Part shown: positions 36,574 to 45,320 of the stretch, one piece after another
How positions within the stretch are numbered: the stretch's first letter is position 1
How the letters are laid out: each line of letters begins with the position of its first letter
Origin: Roseimicrobium sp. ORNL1
GTDB taxonomy: Bacteria > Verrucomicrobiota > Verrucomicrobiia > Verrucomicrobiales > Verrucomicrobiaceae
NCBI RefSeq assembly: GCF_011044495.1
Contig: NZ_CP049143.1
Location: 3,534,001 to 3,598,000, forward strand
Length of the DNA stretch: 64,000 nt
Direction of reading: 5' to 3'
Translations under genes and position numbers: made by a program
The notes under the pieces: model-generated
Databases searched by the model: none
Told to the model about the DNA's origin: nothing
What the model saw: the letters and a program-made list of their open reading frames with translations, nothing else

Positions 36574-37479
36574 CTACTCCGTGGTAACGACTGCGACCTC
36601 CTCCACCGGCACCTGCTGCATCGTCACCGCCACCTCCATGCCTTCATACGCGCCGGGTGGTCCATTAAAGATCCCACTCACGGGCATGACGCCGCGAGGA
36701 TGGGCACTCACACCGATGGCGAGGTGCTTGCGGGAGACGCGCTCGCCGATGGTGGGGTCGAAGCCTGTCCAGCCGTTGTCGGGAAGGTACACATCTGCCC
36801 ACGCATGCGTGGCGCCGCGGCCTGCGGCGGAGGCGGTCGAGTTGAGGTAGCCGCTGACGAAACGCGTGGCGATGCCCATGGAGCGGCAGGCCTCCATCAT
36901 GAGCACGGCCATGTCCCGGCAGGAACCGGTACCCAAGGCGAGCGTGCCTGAGGGTGTCTGCACGCCTGGTTCTTCACGGCGGCGGTACTTGATCGTGGAG
37001 TAGATGCGGCGTCCCACGTGCTCCACCATCTCCATCGCGGTCGGGTGCGCTTCCTCCGGCGGTGGCAGGGAAGCTACCCACGCGGCGACCTTCGCCTGAT
37101 CATCTGGATACACCGTGGCGATGTATCCCCGCACGACGGGAAGCTCCATCTGCGGATACGTAACGGGCAGGGGAGTCACCGAGGAACGGCTCATTTTCAG
37201 CGGGGCTGCATCCTCGGCTCGCGGCATGCGGTCGATGACCACCTCATTCCGGATCTCCAGGCGATCCGATTCCTCCTCGAACTGGGCCAGCGCGATGTTG
37301 TTGCCGAAGATGTCCGTCAGCCAGAAGAGCCTTGCTTGGGGCACCGTGGTGAGTTGGTGTTTCAAGACGGTGATCTCGTGTCCCTCCCGCGGCCGCAGAA
37401 CCAGCCGGTGCATGCCGAACTGTACCGGTGCATTGTACCGGTAGATGGTGCGATGCATGATGTGGAAGCGATCCATCAC
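36574..37479 (-). CDS. transglutaminase-like protein with bacterial N-terminal domain
   Basis: A 301-residue cytoplasmic protein with the bacterial transglutaminase-like N-terminal domain (1-115, opening FHIMHRTIYRYNAPV) and a catalytic transglutaminase-like core. The triad is visible as Cys187 (GTGSCRDMA), His225 (ATHAWADVYL) and Asp241 (GFDPTIG). These enzymes usually act as amidases or peptidases on cross-linked peptides, and the substrate is unknown. It follows the second transglutaminase gene at 12 bases on the same strand, so the two are co-transcribed. The operon ends 97 bases before the BlaI start. Confidence 0.88.
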   Translation of the reverse strand: MMDRFHIMHRTIYRYNAPVQFGMHRLVLRPREGHEITVLKHQLTTVPQARLFWLTDIFGNNIALAQFEEESDRLEIRNEVVIDRMPRAEDAAPLKMSRSSVTPLPVTYPQMELPVVRGYIATVYPDDQAKVAAWVASLPPPEEAHPTAMEMVEHVGRRIYSTIKYRRREEPGVQTPSGTLALGTGSCRDMAVLMMEACRSMGIATRFVSGYLNSTASAAGRGATHAWADVYLPDNGWTGFDPTIGERVSRKHLAIGVSAHPRGVMPVSGIFNGPPGAYEGMEVAVTMQQVPVEEVAVVTTE

Positions 37480-37491
37480 GCGGTATCTGGA

Positions 37492-38370
37492 TTATGCGGC
37501 ACGCTCACCCGGAGGATGGGCGGCATCGTGACACACCACGGTGGTGCTGAGTTCTTCCGGGGTCATTTTCTTGTAGGACGGATCGAGCGCCTGGCAATCC
37601 ACGGACTGCCGCTCAACTTTCAGGTTGCCGAAGGCAGTGCACACGGACACATCCGCCGCATCCCGACCCGTGCCGATGCGTACCACGCCGTCGGGCGAAG
37701 CGAGGCCGGTGGCGTCCCAGAGAATCCAGCGTCCGCCGATCCAAGTCTCGAAGCAGGCATGGAAGTCCGGAGGTTCCAACTGAAAGGCGTACCCCGTGAA
37801 GTAGCGCGCGGGGATGTTCATCGCACGGCAGAAGGCGATGCCCAGGTGCGCGAAGTCCCGGCAAACACCCGCACGCTCCACGAGGGTGTCCACAGAGGAC
37901 GTATTCGCATCGGTGGAGCCACTGACATACGCGATGTGCCGAGAAATCCAGCCCACGATCTCCTGCACCGTCTCTACGGCACAGGCTTCATTTCCGAAGT
38001 GATCCGCCGCGAGCCGCCCCATACGGTCCGACTGGCTGTAACGGCTGGGGTAGATAAAGGGCAGGACATCGAGACCGAAAGAGGCCGGGGACGTTTCCTT
38101 GAGGTCGCTGGCGGGCAGCTTGTGCAGGCGGGTCTCCACCACGGCTTCGTAGACGATGTGAAACACTCCGGGCACCTCGGCCTCGATGCGCTCGAAGCGG
38201 TTCTTGGTCACGGGACACGTGAGTAGGGTGTGGGGGAGTTTCGGCGAGATGGAAAAATTCTCCTCGATCACCTTCTGGCACCCGTTGTCCTGAGCCCGCA
38301 CATTGAGCAAAAATACCACAGGCGCCTCCGCACTGTAGTCCAGTTCACATTTCACTCGAAATCGCATCAT
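37492..38370 (-). CDS. second transglutaminase-like protein
   Basis: A 292-residue protein from the ATG at 38370 (a second ATG directly follows). The earlier in-frame stretch overlaps DNA upstream of the divergent aldolase gene. N-terminal residues are beta-rich (RVKCELDYSAEAPVVFLLNV). The catalytic core shows Cys in RAGVCRDFAHLGIAFC, His in FHACFETWIGG and Asp in WILWDATG, a complete Cys-His-Asp set. It is a distant paralogue of the next gene. Paired transglutaminase genes are common in PVC and proteobacterial genomes with unknown substrates. Confidence 0.85.
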   Translation of the reverse strand: MMRFRVKCELDYSAEAPVVFLLNVRAQDNGCQKVIEENFSISPKLPHTLLTCPVTKNRFERIEAEVPGVFHIVYEAVVETRLHKLPASDLKETSPASFGLDVLPFIYPSRYSQSDRMGRLAADHFGNEACAVETVQEIVGWISRHIAYVSGSTDANTSSVDTLVERAGVCRDFAHLGIAFCRAMNIPARYFTGYAFQLEPPDFHACFETWIGGRWILWDATGLASPDGVVRIGTGRDAADVSVCTAFGNLKVERQSVDCQALDPSYKKMTPEELSTTVVCHDAAHPPGERAA

Positions 38371-38532
38371 GTGCTTCTGGTTCGCGCCGGGTTTTGCCGG
38401 CGCATGCATCCGTGCTGCGTTCCGCGGGAGGCGGGGCGGATTCCATGGCACTTTGGTTCCATGCCAGACAGGCATTTTCACCTTGCACGCGGGCTCAATC
38501 ACCGCACCCTAGCGCCCTCATTTCACCCACCC

Positions 38533-40509
38533 ATGCAAAGCCTTTGGAACGACCAGGAAGCCGCCACCTTTGGAACTGACCCGCTCGGACAGCGTGTCTA
38601 CACCTCCCGCCTGCTGGGCCGGAACCCCGCGCTCGTGCTTCACGGCGGAGGCAATACCTCCGTGAAGGTGGAGGAGAAGGACTTCTTTGGCGAGGCGGTG
38701 AGTCTCTGCTACGTAAAAGGCTCCGGCTGGGACCTCGCGACCATCGAGCGTGAAGGTTTCTCCCCCGTGCGCATGAGCGCTCTGCTGAAAATGGCCGAAC
38801 TGCCCACCATGAGCGACCCGGACATGGTGCTGCAGCAGCGCGCGGCGATGACGAATCCGAACGCTCCCGCCGCCAGCATTGAGGCGATTCTGCACGCCAT
38901 CCTGCCCTTCAAGTTTGTGGACCACTCCCATGCCAACGCCATCGCGGCGCTGACCGGCAGCAAGGATGGCGAAAAGCGCGTGAAGGAAGTCTTTGGCAAG
39001 CGCGTGCTCGTGGTGCCCTACGTCATGCCCGGCTTCATCCTGGCGAAGACGGTGTATGACCTCATCAAGGGACGCGACCTGCGCAAGGAAGGCATCGAGG
39101 GCATGGTGCTGCTGAAGCACGGCCTCTTCACCTTCGCGGATGACGCGCGCAAGAGCTACGAACTGCACATCGAGATGGTGACCCAGGCAGAGGAATGGCT
39201 CGCGAAGGAGGTTGCCGGCAAGCAGGTGCAGGAGCTGGCCCAGGCGGCTGAGGACCTGAAGGGCCTCGCCAAAATGCGCCAGGCCGTGAGCAAGCTTCGT
39301 GGCTATCCCCAGATTGCCAGGCTGAATGCCTCTCCGGAAGCGGTGGGATACACCCTGAACGAAGATGTGGCCACCTATGGCACCCTGGGACCTCTCACTC
39401 CGGACCACAGCATCCGCACGAAGCGCGCTCCGGTGTTCATCGGCGACGACATGGACGCAGCGCTGAAATCCTATGCGGACGCCTACGCTGCCTACTTCAA
39501 GCGCAATGCCAAGGACCAGACCATGCTGGACACGGCGCCTCGCTTCGCCATCTGGGCGGGACGTGGACTGGTGAGCTTTGGTGATTCCGTGAAGGACGCC
39601 GGCATTGTCCATGACATCGCCACGCACACGGCTGCCACGGTGCAGCTTGGTGAGGTCGCTGGCGGATGGGAGCCGCTCCCTGAGAAGGACATTTTCGAAA
39701 TCGAATACTGGGAACTCGAGCAGGCCAAGCTGCGCAAGGGCCCGGCCCGCAAGGTACATCAGGGCAAGGTCGCGCTCGTCACTGGTTGTGCCGCTGGCAT
39801 CGGCTTCGCCTGCGCAGAGAGCCTTGCAGAGCAAGGTGCCATCGTCGTAGGCCTGGACCTCAATCCCGAAATCGCCGATATCATGGCGAAGATCGGTGGC
39901 CTCGGAAAAGTGGTGAACCTGACGGATGACGCCGCCGTGCGTGACGCGGTAGAGGACACCGTGCGTCGCTTCGGTGGACTGGACATCGTGGTCTCCAACG
40001 CGGGCATCTTCACCGCGGGTCAGTACCTTGAGGATCTGGAGCAGAACAATTGGGACAAGGCGCTGGCTGTGAATCTGACCAGTGCGCAGAAACTCATGCG
40101 CGAGACCATCCCGTACCTGAAGCTTGGCATGGAAAGCTCCTTCATCTTCGTGGGCAGCCGCAATGTGAAGGCCCCCGGACCTGGCGCGGCCAGCTACTCC
40201 TGCTCGAAGGCGGCGCTGACCCAGCTCTGCCGTGTGGCTTCCCTGGAACTTGCTCCGAACAAGGTGCGCGTGAACATCATCCACCCCGATGCCGTCTTCG
40301 ACACGAAGCTCTGGACCCCTGAGGCCCTTCAGCGCAGCGCTGAGCGCTACGGCATGACCGTGGAGGAGTACAAGACGAAGAACCTCATGAAGGTGGAGAT
40401 CAAGAGCAAGGACATCGGCAACATGGTGTCCGCCATGGCTTCACCGCTCTTCCTCAAGGTCACCGGTGCGCAGATTCCCGTGGATGGCGGGAATGATCGG
40501 GTGATCTAA
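38533..40509 (+). CDS. bifunctional class II aldolase / short-chain dehydrogenase (rhamnulose-phosphate aldolase type)
   Basis: A 658-residue fusion. The N-terminal class II aldolase has the phosphate-binding HGGGNTS near residue 33, a zinc-binding segment DHSHANAIA near 130 and KHGLFTF near 190. The C-terminal domain, from about 410, is a Rossmann dehydrogenase with TGCAAGIG and NAG, and a YSCSK active-site segment near 555. The combination is the bifunctional rhamnulose-1-phosphate aldolase/lactaldehyde dehydrogenase-like enzyme used in deoxy-sugar catabolism. The substrate could be a related deoxyketose phosphate. It starts at 38533. Upstream in-frame DNA overlaps the divergent transglutaminase region. 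Confidence 0.9.
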   Translation: MQSLWNDQEAATFGTDPLGQRVYTSRLLGRNPALVLHGGGNTSVKVEEKDFFGEAVSLCYVKGSGWDLATIEREGFSPVRMSALLKMAELPTMSDPDMVLQQRAAMTNPNAPAASIEAILHAILPFKFVDHSHANAIAALTGSKDGEKRVKEVFGKRVLVVPYVMPGFILAKTVYDLIKGRDLRKEGIEGMVLLKHGLFTFADDARKSYELHIEMVTQAEEWLAKEVAGKQVQELAQAAEDLKGLAKMRQAVSKLRGYPQIARLNASPEAVGYTLNEDVATYGTLGPLTPDHSIRTKRAPVFIGDDMDAALKSYADAYAAYFKRNAKDQTMLDTAPRFAIWAGRGLVSFGDSVKDAGIVHDIATHTAATVQLGEVAGGWEPLPEKDIFEIEYWELEQAKLRKGPARKVHQGKVALVTGCAAGIGFACAESLAEQGAIVVGLDLNPEIADIMAKIGGLGKVVNLTDDAAVRDAVEDTVRRFGGLDIVVSNAGIFTAGQYLEDLEQNNWDKALAVNLTSAQKLMRETIPYLKLGMESSFIFVGSRNVKAPGPGAASYSCSKAALTQLCRVASLELAPNKVRVNIIHPDAVFDTKLWTPEALQRSAERYGMTVEEYKTKNLMKVEIKSKDIGNMVSAMASPLFLKVTGAQIPVDGGNDRVI

Positions 40510-40524
40510 TGTACTGTCTGTCCT

Positions 40525-40606
40525 AGGAGTGGCGTCCCGCATGACGGGACGCCGACTTTCGCGCCCTACGGCGCTTGTCAAAACCGCGACTGAAGTCGCC
40601 GCTCCT
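40525..40606. repeat. structured extragenic repeat with three hairpins (cloverleaf-like)
   Basis: An 82-base segment closed by AGGAG (40525-40529) and CTCCT (40602-40606). It holds three adjacent stems: GGCGTCCCG / CGGGACGCC (40531-40553), GCGCC / GGCGC (40561-40574), and GCGACT / AGTCGC (40586-40599). No poly-T follows, so it is not a plain terminator. REP-like elements of this style are plausible in Verrucomicrobia. Confidence 0.55.
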
Positions 40607-40720
40607 TGGGGTGGGGCACCACGACGTTCTATCCATTAGCAAAGAATCCCGCGGCCCGAATAATCCCGAGCTCAAATCGCGTTTCTTCTGTCTCTCCCTG
40701 TTGCTCACTCAGTCTTTCCA

Positions 40721-43700
40721 ATGCTCGCCCGTTCCCTTTCAACTTCCCTCATCGCCGGTTCTTTGATCCTTGGTGTTGGCCATCTTTCCGCCGCCGAAGC
40801 CCCCAAGCCACTCTTCCAGAGTCCGGAACTCACCAGCGAGGTGAAGCCCCGGTTGGTGCCCATCGACATCCCGGTGAAGGGCTTGAAGGAACTGCATCTC
40901 ATTGTTTCTGATGAGGGTGGTGACAGCTGCGACTGGGCAGATTGGATCGAACCACAACTTATCATGGCGGATGGCTCCGTGAAGAGCCTCGCAGAAGTGC
41001 CTTGGAAGTCGGCAGAGTCCGCTCATGGCAAGGCGCAGGTGGGGAAGGCTTACAGCGGGACGCCGATTCTGGTGGAGGGCAAATCGTACGAGAAAGCCAT
41101 CGGTACCCACGCGCCGGCTAATGTGGTGTTTGCGCTGCCCGAAGGGGCGGAACGTTTCACGGCAAAGGTGGCCATTGATGACGGTGGCATGGAGCGCAGC
41201 GGCAAGCCCAGTGGCGCGAAGATGAAGTTCTACGTATATGCGGAGAAACCGACGGAGCTGCCCAAGCCTGACACAGGTCCTCCGCTGGTGCCTACAGACC
41301 TTTTCGCCGTGCCCGAGGGATTGGAAGTCACCCTTTGGGCATCGTCTCCGATGCTGCGCAATCCCACCAACATCGACTTCGATGCGCAGGGACGCATGGT
41401 GATTGCAGAAGGCGTGAACTATCGCAGCAAGGGTGCACGCCAGAAGGAAGGCGACCGCATCGTGATCCTGGAGGACACGAAGGGTGAGGGGAAGGCGGAC
41501 AAGGTGACCACGTTCGTGCAGGAGCCTGCGCTGGCATCACCCCTGGGTGTCGCGGTATTTGTGAACAAGTATGTTGTCTCCCAGCCACCGGATCTGATCC
41601 AGTACACGGATGTGAATGGTGACGGCAAGTTCGACCCCACCGTCGACAAGCGCGAAGTGCTCCTCACCGGATTCAATGGCCGGCAGCATGACCACAGCCT
41701 TCACAGCGTGACCGCTGGACCGGATGGCCAATGGTACTGGAACCAGGGAAACACCGGTGCACAATTCACCGACAAGTCGGGCAAGACCTTCTACATGGGC
41801 AGCCCGTACATGCTGCCGGAGATCGCAGGCAAGAAGAGCGATGACGGCAATGTGTGGATCGGCGGCTTCCTCGCGCGCATGAATCCGGATGGCTCGAACG
41901 TGACCATCCTAGGCCACAACTTCCGCAACAGCTACGAGCAGACCGTCAATTCCTTTGGCGACATCTTCCAGAGCGACAACGACGACCCGCCCGCCTGCCG
42001 CGTAACGGAAGTCATGGAAGGTGGCAATGCCGGCTTCGCTTCTGCCGATGGCCTGCGCTCCTGGGGTGCGGACAAGCGTCCCGGCCAAGACACGCCGACC
42101 GCCGAATGGCGTCAGGAAGACCCGGGCACGATGCCCGCCGGTGACGTGTATGGCGGCGGCTCACCGACCGGTGTGGCCTTCTATGAGAACGGCGCTCTTG
42201 ATAATAAGTGGCAGGGTCTGCTGCTCGCCTGCGAAGCGGGCAAGAACGTGATCTACGGCTACCTTCCCCAGCAGGATGGCGCCGGCTTCAAGCTGGAGCG
42301 TTTCGACTTCGTCACCTCGAACAAGGAAAAGGAATTTGCCGGATCCGACTTCCAAGGCGGCAAGCCCAGCTTCGACCTGAAGACCAAATTCCGCCCCAGC
42401 GATGTGTGTGTGGGACCGGATGGTGCCATCTATGTGGCGGACTGGTTCGACGCCCGCGTGGGTGGCCACGGCACGCTGGATGACGCCTTCACCGGATCCA
42501 TCTATCGCATCGCACCGAAGGGATTCAAGTCGACCGTTCCGAAGTTCGACCTGAACACGACCGAAGGACAGATCGCCGCGCTGAAGAGCCCGGCCGTGAA
42601 CGTGCGCAACAGCGGCTTCACCCGCCTGAAGGCGCAGGGTGCGAAGGCGGTGCCTGCCGTGACTGCGCTGCTGAAGGATGAGAATCCGTACATCGTTGCT
42701 CGCGCCATCTTTGTGCTCGCGCAGATGGGTGAGGAAGGGAAGAAGAACGTGGCCAAGCAACTCGCGCTGCCGGATTCCTACCGCAGGCTGGTGGCCTACC
42801 GCGCCCTGCGCCGCGTGGGCTATCCGCTGGATGTGGTGAAGTTCAGCAATGACAAGTCAGCTGCGGTGCGCCGTGAGGTGGCGCTGTCCCTGCGCGGTTC
42901 CTGGGGACCGAAGCAGGCGGAAGCGCTGACAAACATTGCCAAGCAGTTCGATGGCAAGGATCGCAGCTACCTTGAAGCGATCGGTCTCGGCTGCACGGGG
43001 AATGAGAAGGTGGCCTTTGAAACGCTGCAACTGGCTCTCGGTGGCACGGCGGCAGAGTGGACCGACGCCTTCGCCTGGCTGGCGTGGAGACTGCACCCTG
43101 CTGAAGCAGTGCATGCCTTCAAGGCCCGCGCACTCATGCCGAACCTGAGTGACGCGCAGCGCAAGCTGATGATCACGGCACTGGCCTTCGTGAAGACGCG
43201 TGAAGCCGCGGGTGCCATGATCGAACTGACCCACACGAATGGTTTCCCCTTCAAGGAGCAGACCATGTGGTGGGCCATGAACCGGAAGAACAACGACTGG
43301 AAGGGTTTCGACGTGGAAGGCGGCTTGAAGGCGCTGGGTCTCTACGATCCGGACAAGGTGAAGCTCATGGCGGTGGAAATGCCGCCAGAGCCGAAGGACG
43401 CACCGAAGCTGCCGGAAGTGGCGGAGATCGTGAAGCTCAAGGGCGATGTGGCGCGTGGCCAGGCTCGCGTGGCTGTGTGCTTCACCTGCCACAAGGTCGG
43501 TCCCGCAGGCGTGGAATTCGGGCCCGACATCACCGCCTTCGGCAAGCTGCAGCCCACGGAAGTCATCATCACCGGCATCGCGAAACCTTCGGCGGATCTC
43601 TCCCACGGTTTCGAAGGTCGCGAAGTGAAGACCAAGGACGGCCTCACCATCACCGGCATGGTGCTCTCCGACGGGGATCCGCTGATCATGAAATGCATGG

Positions 43701-43840
43701 GCGGCATGGTGCAGACCATTCCTCGCTCCAAGATCGCCTCCGTGAACAAGATGACCCGCTCGCTCATGTATGAGCCCCAGTTGCTGGGCCTCGATGCGCA
43801 GGCGATTGCGGACATCGTGGCATATTTGAAGTCGCTGTGA
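40721..43840 (+). CDS. PVC-type dehydrogenase/cytochrome c: NPCBM, propeller, HEAT, c-type heme
   Basis: A 1039-residue secreted multidomain protein. Signal peptide 1-24 (ending LSA-AEA). Residues about 48-185 form an NPCBM carbohydrate-binding-like domain, with SYEKAIGTHAPANVVF. Residues about 195-620 are a soluble-glucose-dehydrogenase/PVC dehydrogenase beta propeller (PEGLEVTLWASSPMLRNPTNID opening). About 635-830 resemble HEAT repeats. A C-terminal cytochrome c has CFTCH at 920-924, so it binds heme. This architecture is hallmark for Verrucomicrobia and Planctomycetes and is thought to oxidise sugars in the periplasm. It lies downstream of the aldolase gene. A 3' fragment is duplicated at 47007-47229. 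Confidence 0.93.
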   Translation: MLARSLSTSLIAGSLILGVGHLSAAEAPKPLFQSPELTSEVKPRLVPIDIPVKGLKELHLIVSDEGGDSCDWADWIEPQLIMADGSVKSLAEVPWKSAESAHGKAQVGKAYSGTPILVEGKSYEKAIGTHAPANVVFALPEGAERFTAKVAIDDGGMERSGKPSGAKMKFYVYAEKPTELPKPDTGPPLVPTDLFAVPEGLEVTLWASSPMLRNPTNIDFDAQGRMVIAEGVNYRSKGARQKEGDRIVILEDTKGEGKADKVTTFVQEPALASPLGVAVFVNKYVVSQPPDLIQYTDVNGDGKFDPTVDKREVLLTGFNGRQHDHSLHSVTAGPDGQWYWNQGNTGAQFTDKSGKTFYMGSPYMLPEIAGKKSDDGNVWIGGFLARMNPDGSNVTILGHNFRNSYEQTVNSFGDIFQSDNDDPPACRVTEVMEGGNAGFASADGLRSWGADKRPGQDTPTAEWRQEDPGTMPAGDVYGGGSPTGVAFYENGALDNKWQGLLLACEAGKNVIYGYLPQQDGAGFKLERFDFVTSNKEKEFAGSDFQGGKPSFDLKTKFRPSDVCVGPDGAIYVADWFDARVGGHGTLDDAFTGSIYRIAPKGFKSTVPKFDLNTTEGQIAALKSPAVNVRNSGFTRLKAQGAKAVPAVTALLKDENPYIVARAIFVLAQMGEEGKKNVAKQLALPDSYRRLVAYRALRRVGYPLDVVKFSNDKSAAVRREVALSLRGSWGPKQAEALTNIAKQFDGKDRSYLEAIGLGCTGNEKVAFETLQLALGGTAAEWTDAFAWLAWRLHPAEAVHAFKARALMPNLSDAQRKLMITALAFVKTREAAGAMIELTHTNGFPFKEQTMWWAMNRKNNDWKGFDVEGGLKALGLYDPDKVKLMAVEMPPEPKDAPKLPEVAEIVKLKGDVARGQARVAVCFTCHKVGPAGVEFGPDITAFGKLQPTEVIITGIAKPSADLSHGFEGREVKTKDGLTITGMVLSDGDPLIMKCMGGMVQTIPRSKIASVNKMTRSLMYEPQLLGLDAQAIADIVAYLKSL

Positions 43841-43871
43841 CCCCCGCGTCGGCCGCCCTGCAGAGCTAGTC

Positions 43872-43896
43872 AAAAGTAAACCCGCCCAGTGCGGGC
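43872..43896 (-). terminator. weak intrinsic terminator of the protease/PLD cassette
   Basis: A five-base-pair stem, CCCGC (43881-43885) with GCGGG (43891-43895), followed on the minus strand by a T-rich tract TTTACTTTT. Located directly downstream of the small last gene of the cassette. Confidence 0.5.
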
Positions 43897-43900
43897 CCGA

Positions 43901-44197
43901 CTATAGCGCTTGAGTGCTGAATCCGGAGTCCGCTCCGGATTCCTGCTGCACTCTGCCGAGTTCGATGACTTTGGTAGGGACCGGAACGCTTTTACCCTTG
44001 ATCGTAACTGCCAGACTTGGCGGCACGAGATCCTTCGCTTTGAGCGACTTCAACGGCAGTTTTTTTTTGACGTATACAGCCACTGCGGACTGTTTGGGTT
44101 CGTCAGCTACTATTCCCAAACCCACGACATTTCGGAGTCCGCTCAACTGGGACTCGAAGGCCTTCAACGCGCGTTGCGCCTGGGCATGTGTCGCCAT
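43901..44197 (-). CDS. small protein: stand-alone copy of the protease N-terminal module
   Basis: A 98-residue protein without signal peptide. It contains NVVGLGIVADEPKQSAVAVYV, then KKKLPL and SLAVTIKGKSVPVPTKVIELG. The same order (GIQGLGI, LKVYVDVKK, KEVVIPGL, PIPTDVEAIG) occurs near residues 50-115 of the adjacent protease, as in Nal1-like serine proteases. So this is a stand-alone version of that N-terminal module, which could bind or regulate the protease or share its substrate. That role is inference. It is last in the three-gene cassette, 26 bases downstream of the protease. Confidence 0.6.
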   Translation of the reverse strand: MATHAQAQRALKAFESQLSGLRNVVGLGIVADEPKQSAVAVYVKKKLPLKSLKAKDLVPPSLAVTIKGKSVPVPTKVIELGRVQQESGADSGFSTQAL

Positions 44198-44223
44198 AGT
44201 TCATCCATACCACGCCCCGGATC

Positions 44224-45258
44224 TCAAATCAAGTCGGTTACCACCACGATGCCGAGCGCACTCAAGACATTTTCGATTTTGTTGAAGATGCTTGAACTGT
44301 CCGAACCCGCGAAGTGCAGGCCGACAATCTTCTTGTCCTTGTTGAGGACGGCAGAGCCGCTATCGCCGGGAGCCGTATATCGGGTACAGAGCACCTGATC
44401 GGAGAAACCGACGCGGCCTTTGCCTCCACCCGGCTTGCTGTACTTCAGCTGCACACGGAAATTAATGTCCTTGATGACGCCGGTGGTAAAGTCCGTGGTG
44501 CGTCCCGTCTTTTGCACGAGCATGCCACGCCGTACAATCTTGGTGGTTCCTTTGGGCACACCGAGAATACGAATGGCGCTGGTGACATCTGACTTTTTGA
44601 CTTGAGCGATCGCAGCATCGACAAGGTTCGGGAAGGAGGAGGCCGTGAACTGGAATGGAACAAATCCATCTAGTTTTGCTATGACGTCGAGGGGAGCACT
44701 ACCACCATCTGCTACGCCAGGCTGAACGATCTCATCGCCGGCAGTGGCGAGGCCTTCATCGGCGAGCACATGCGAATTGCTGAGAATGAAGTATCTCTGC
44801 TTGTTGCCTGTTTTCTGCACGAGGCAGCCAAATGTTCCCGCTGAAACATTGAGGTGACCGAGGCTGAAGCCGGGAATCGCGGGACGTACGCGGCTTGTGT
44901 TGGCTTCACGACGCACCACACCGATGGCCTCAACGTCTGTGGGGATTGGTTTGGGCAGGCCCGGGATGACCACTTCCTTCGGCACCTTGGTTTTCTCCTT
45001 CAACTTGGACTCCGGCTTTTTGACGTCGACGTACACCTTGAGCGACAGGCTGCCCAGTTTCTCGCCGTCACTGATCTTCTCGGAAATCCCCAGTCCCTGG
45101 ATGCCAGCACCCTGTACCCAGGACTTGCTCTTCTGGTGGACCGAAGCGGCCTCCACCTTGAATCCATCCCCCACAAAGGCGGCGGGTGCGCCATGCGCCA
45201 TCGCTGTTCCTTCCGTAAGCACGTCAAGGGCTACCAAGAGTTGTTGTTCCGTGTTCAT
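44224..45258 (-). CDS. Nal1-like chymotrypsin-fold serine protease
   Basis: A 344-residue protein with an N-terminal module (about 50-115) and a chymotrypsin-like protease domain. Catalytic residues: His163 in ILSNSHVLA, Asp214 in LVDAAIA, Ser300 in APGDSGSAV, so the triad is intact. No signal peptide, so it probably acts in the cytoplasm. The domain order (regulatory module, then trypsin) matches Nal1-like proteases. It lies between a PLD-like protein and a stand-alone module. The substrate is unknown. Confidence 0.82.
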   Translation of the reverse strand: MNTEQQLLVALDVLTEGTAMAHGAPAAFVGDGFKVEAASVHQKSKSWVQGAGIQGLGISEKISDGEKLGSLSLKVYVDVKKPESKLKEKTKVPKEVVIPGLPKPIPTDVEAIGVVRREANTSRVRPAIPGFSLGHLNVSAGTFGCLVQKTGNKQRYFILSNSHVLADEGLATAGDEIVQPGVADGGSAPLDVIAKLDGFVPFQFTASSFPNLVDAAIAQVKKSDVTSAIRILGVPKGTTKIVRRGMLVQKTGRTTDFTTGVIKDINFRVQLKYSKPGGGKGRVGFSDQVLCTRYTAPGDSGSAVLNKDKKIVGLHFAGSDSSSIFNKIENVLSALGIVVVTDLI

Positions 45259-45320
45259 GGCGGTATCCGTGTTTGCTTGATGATTCGCTTCAATTCAAAA
45301 AACCCCGACCAGAGAACCTG

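Noticed and set aside
38518-40284. Open frame antisense to the aldolase/dehydrogenase gene
   Set aside because: Antisense shadow. The plus-strand reading carries complete aldolase and dehydrogenase motifs.
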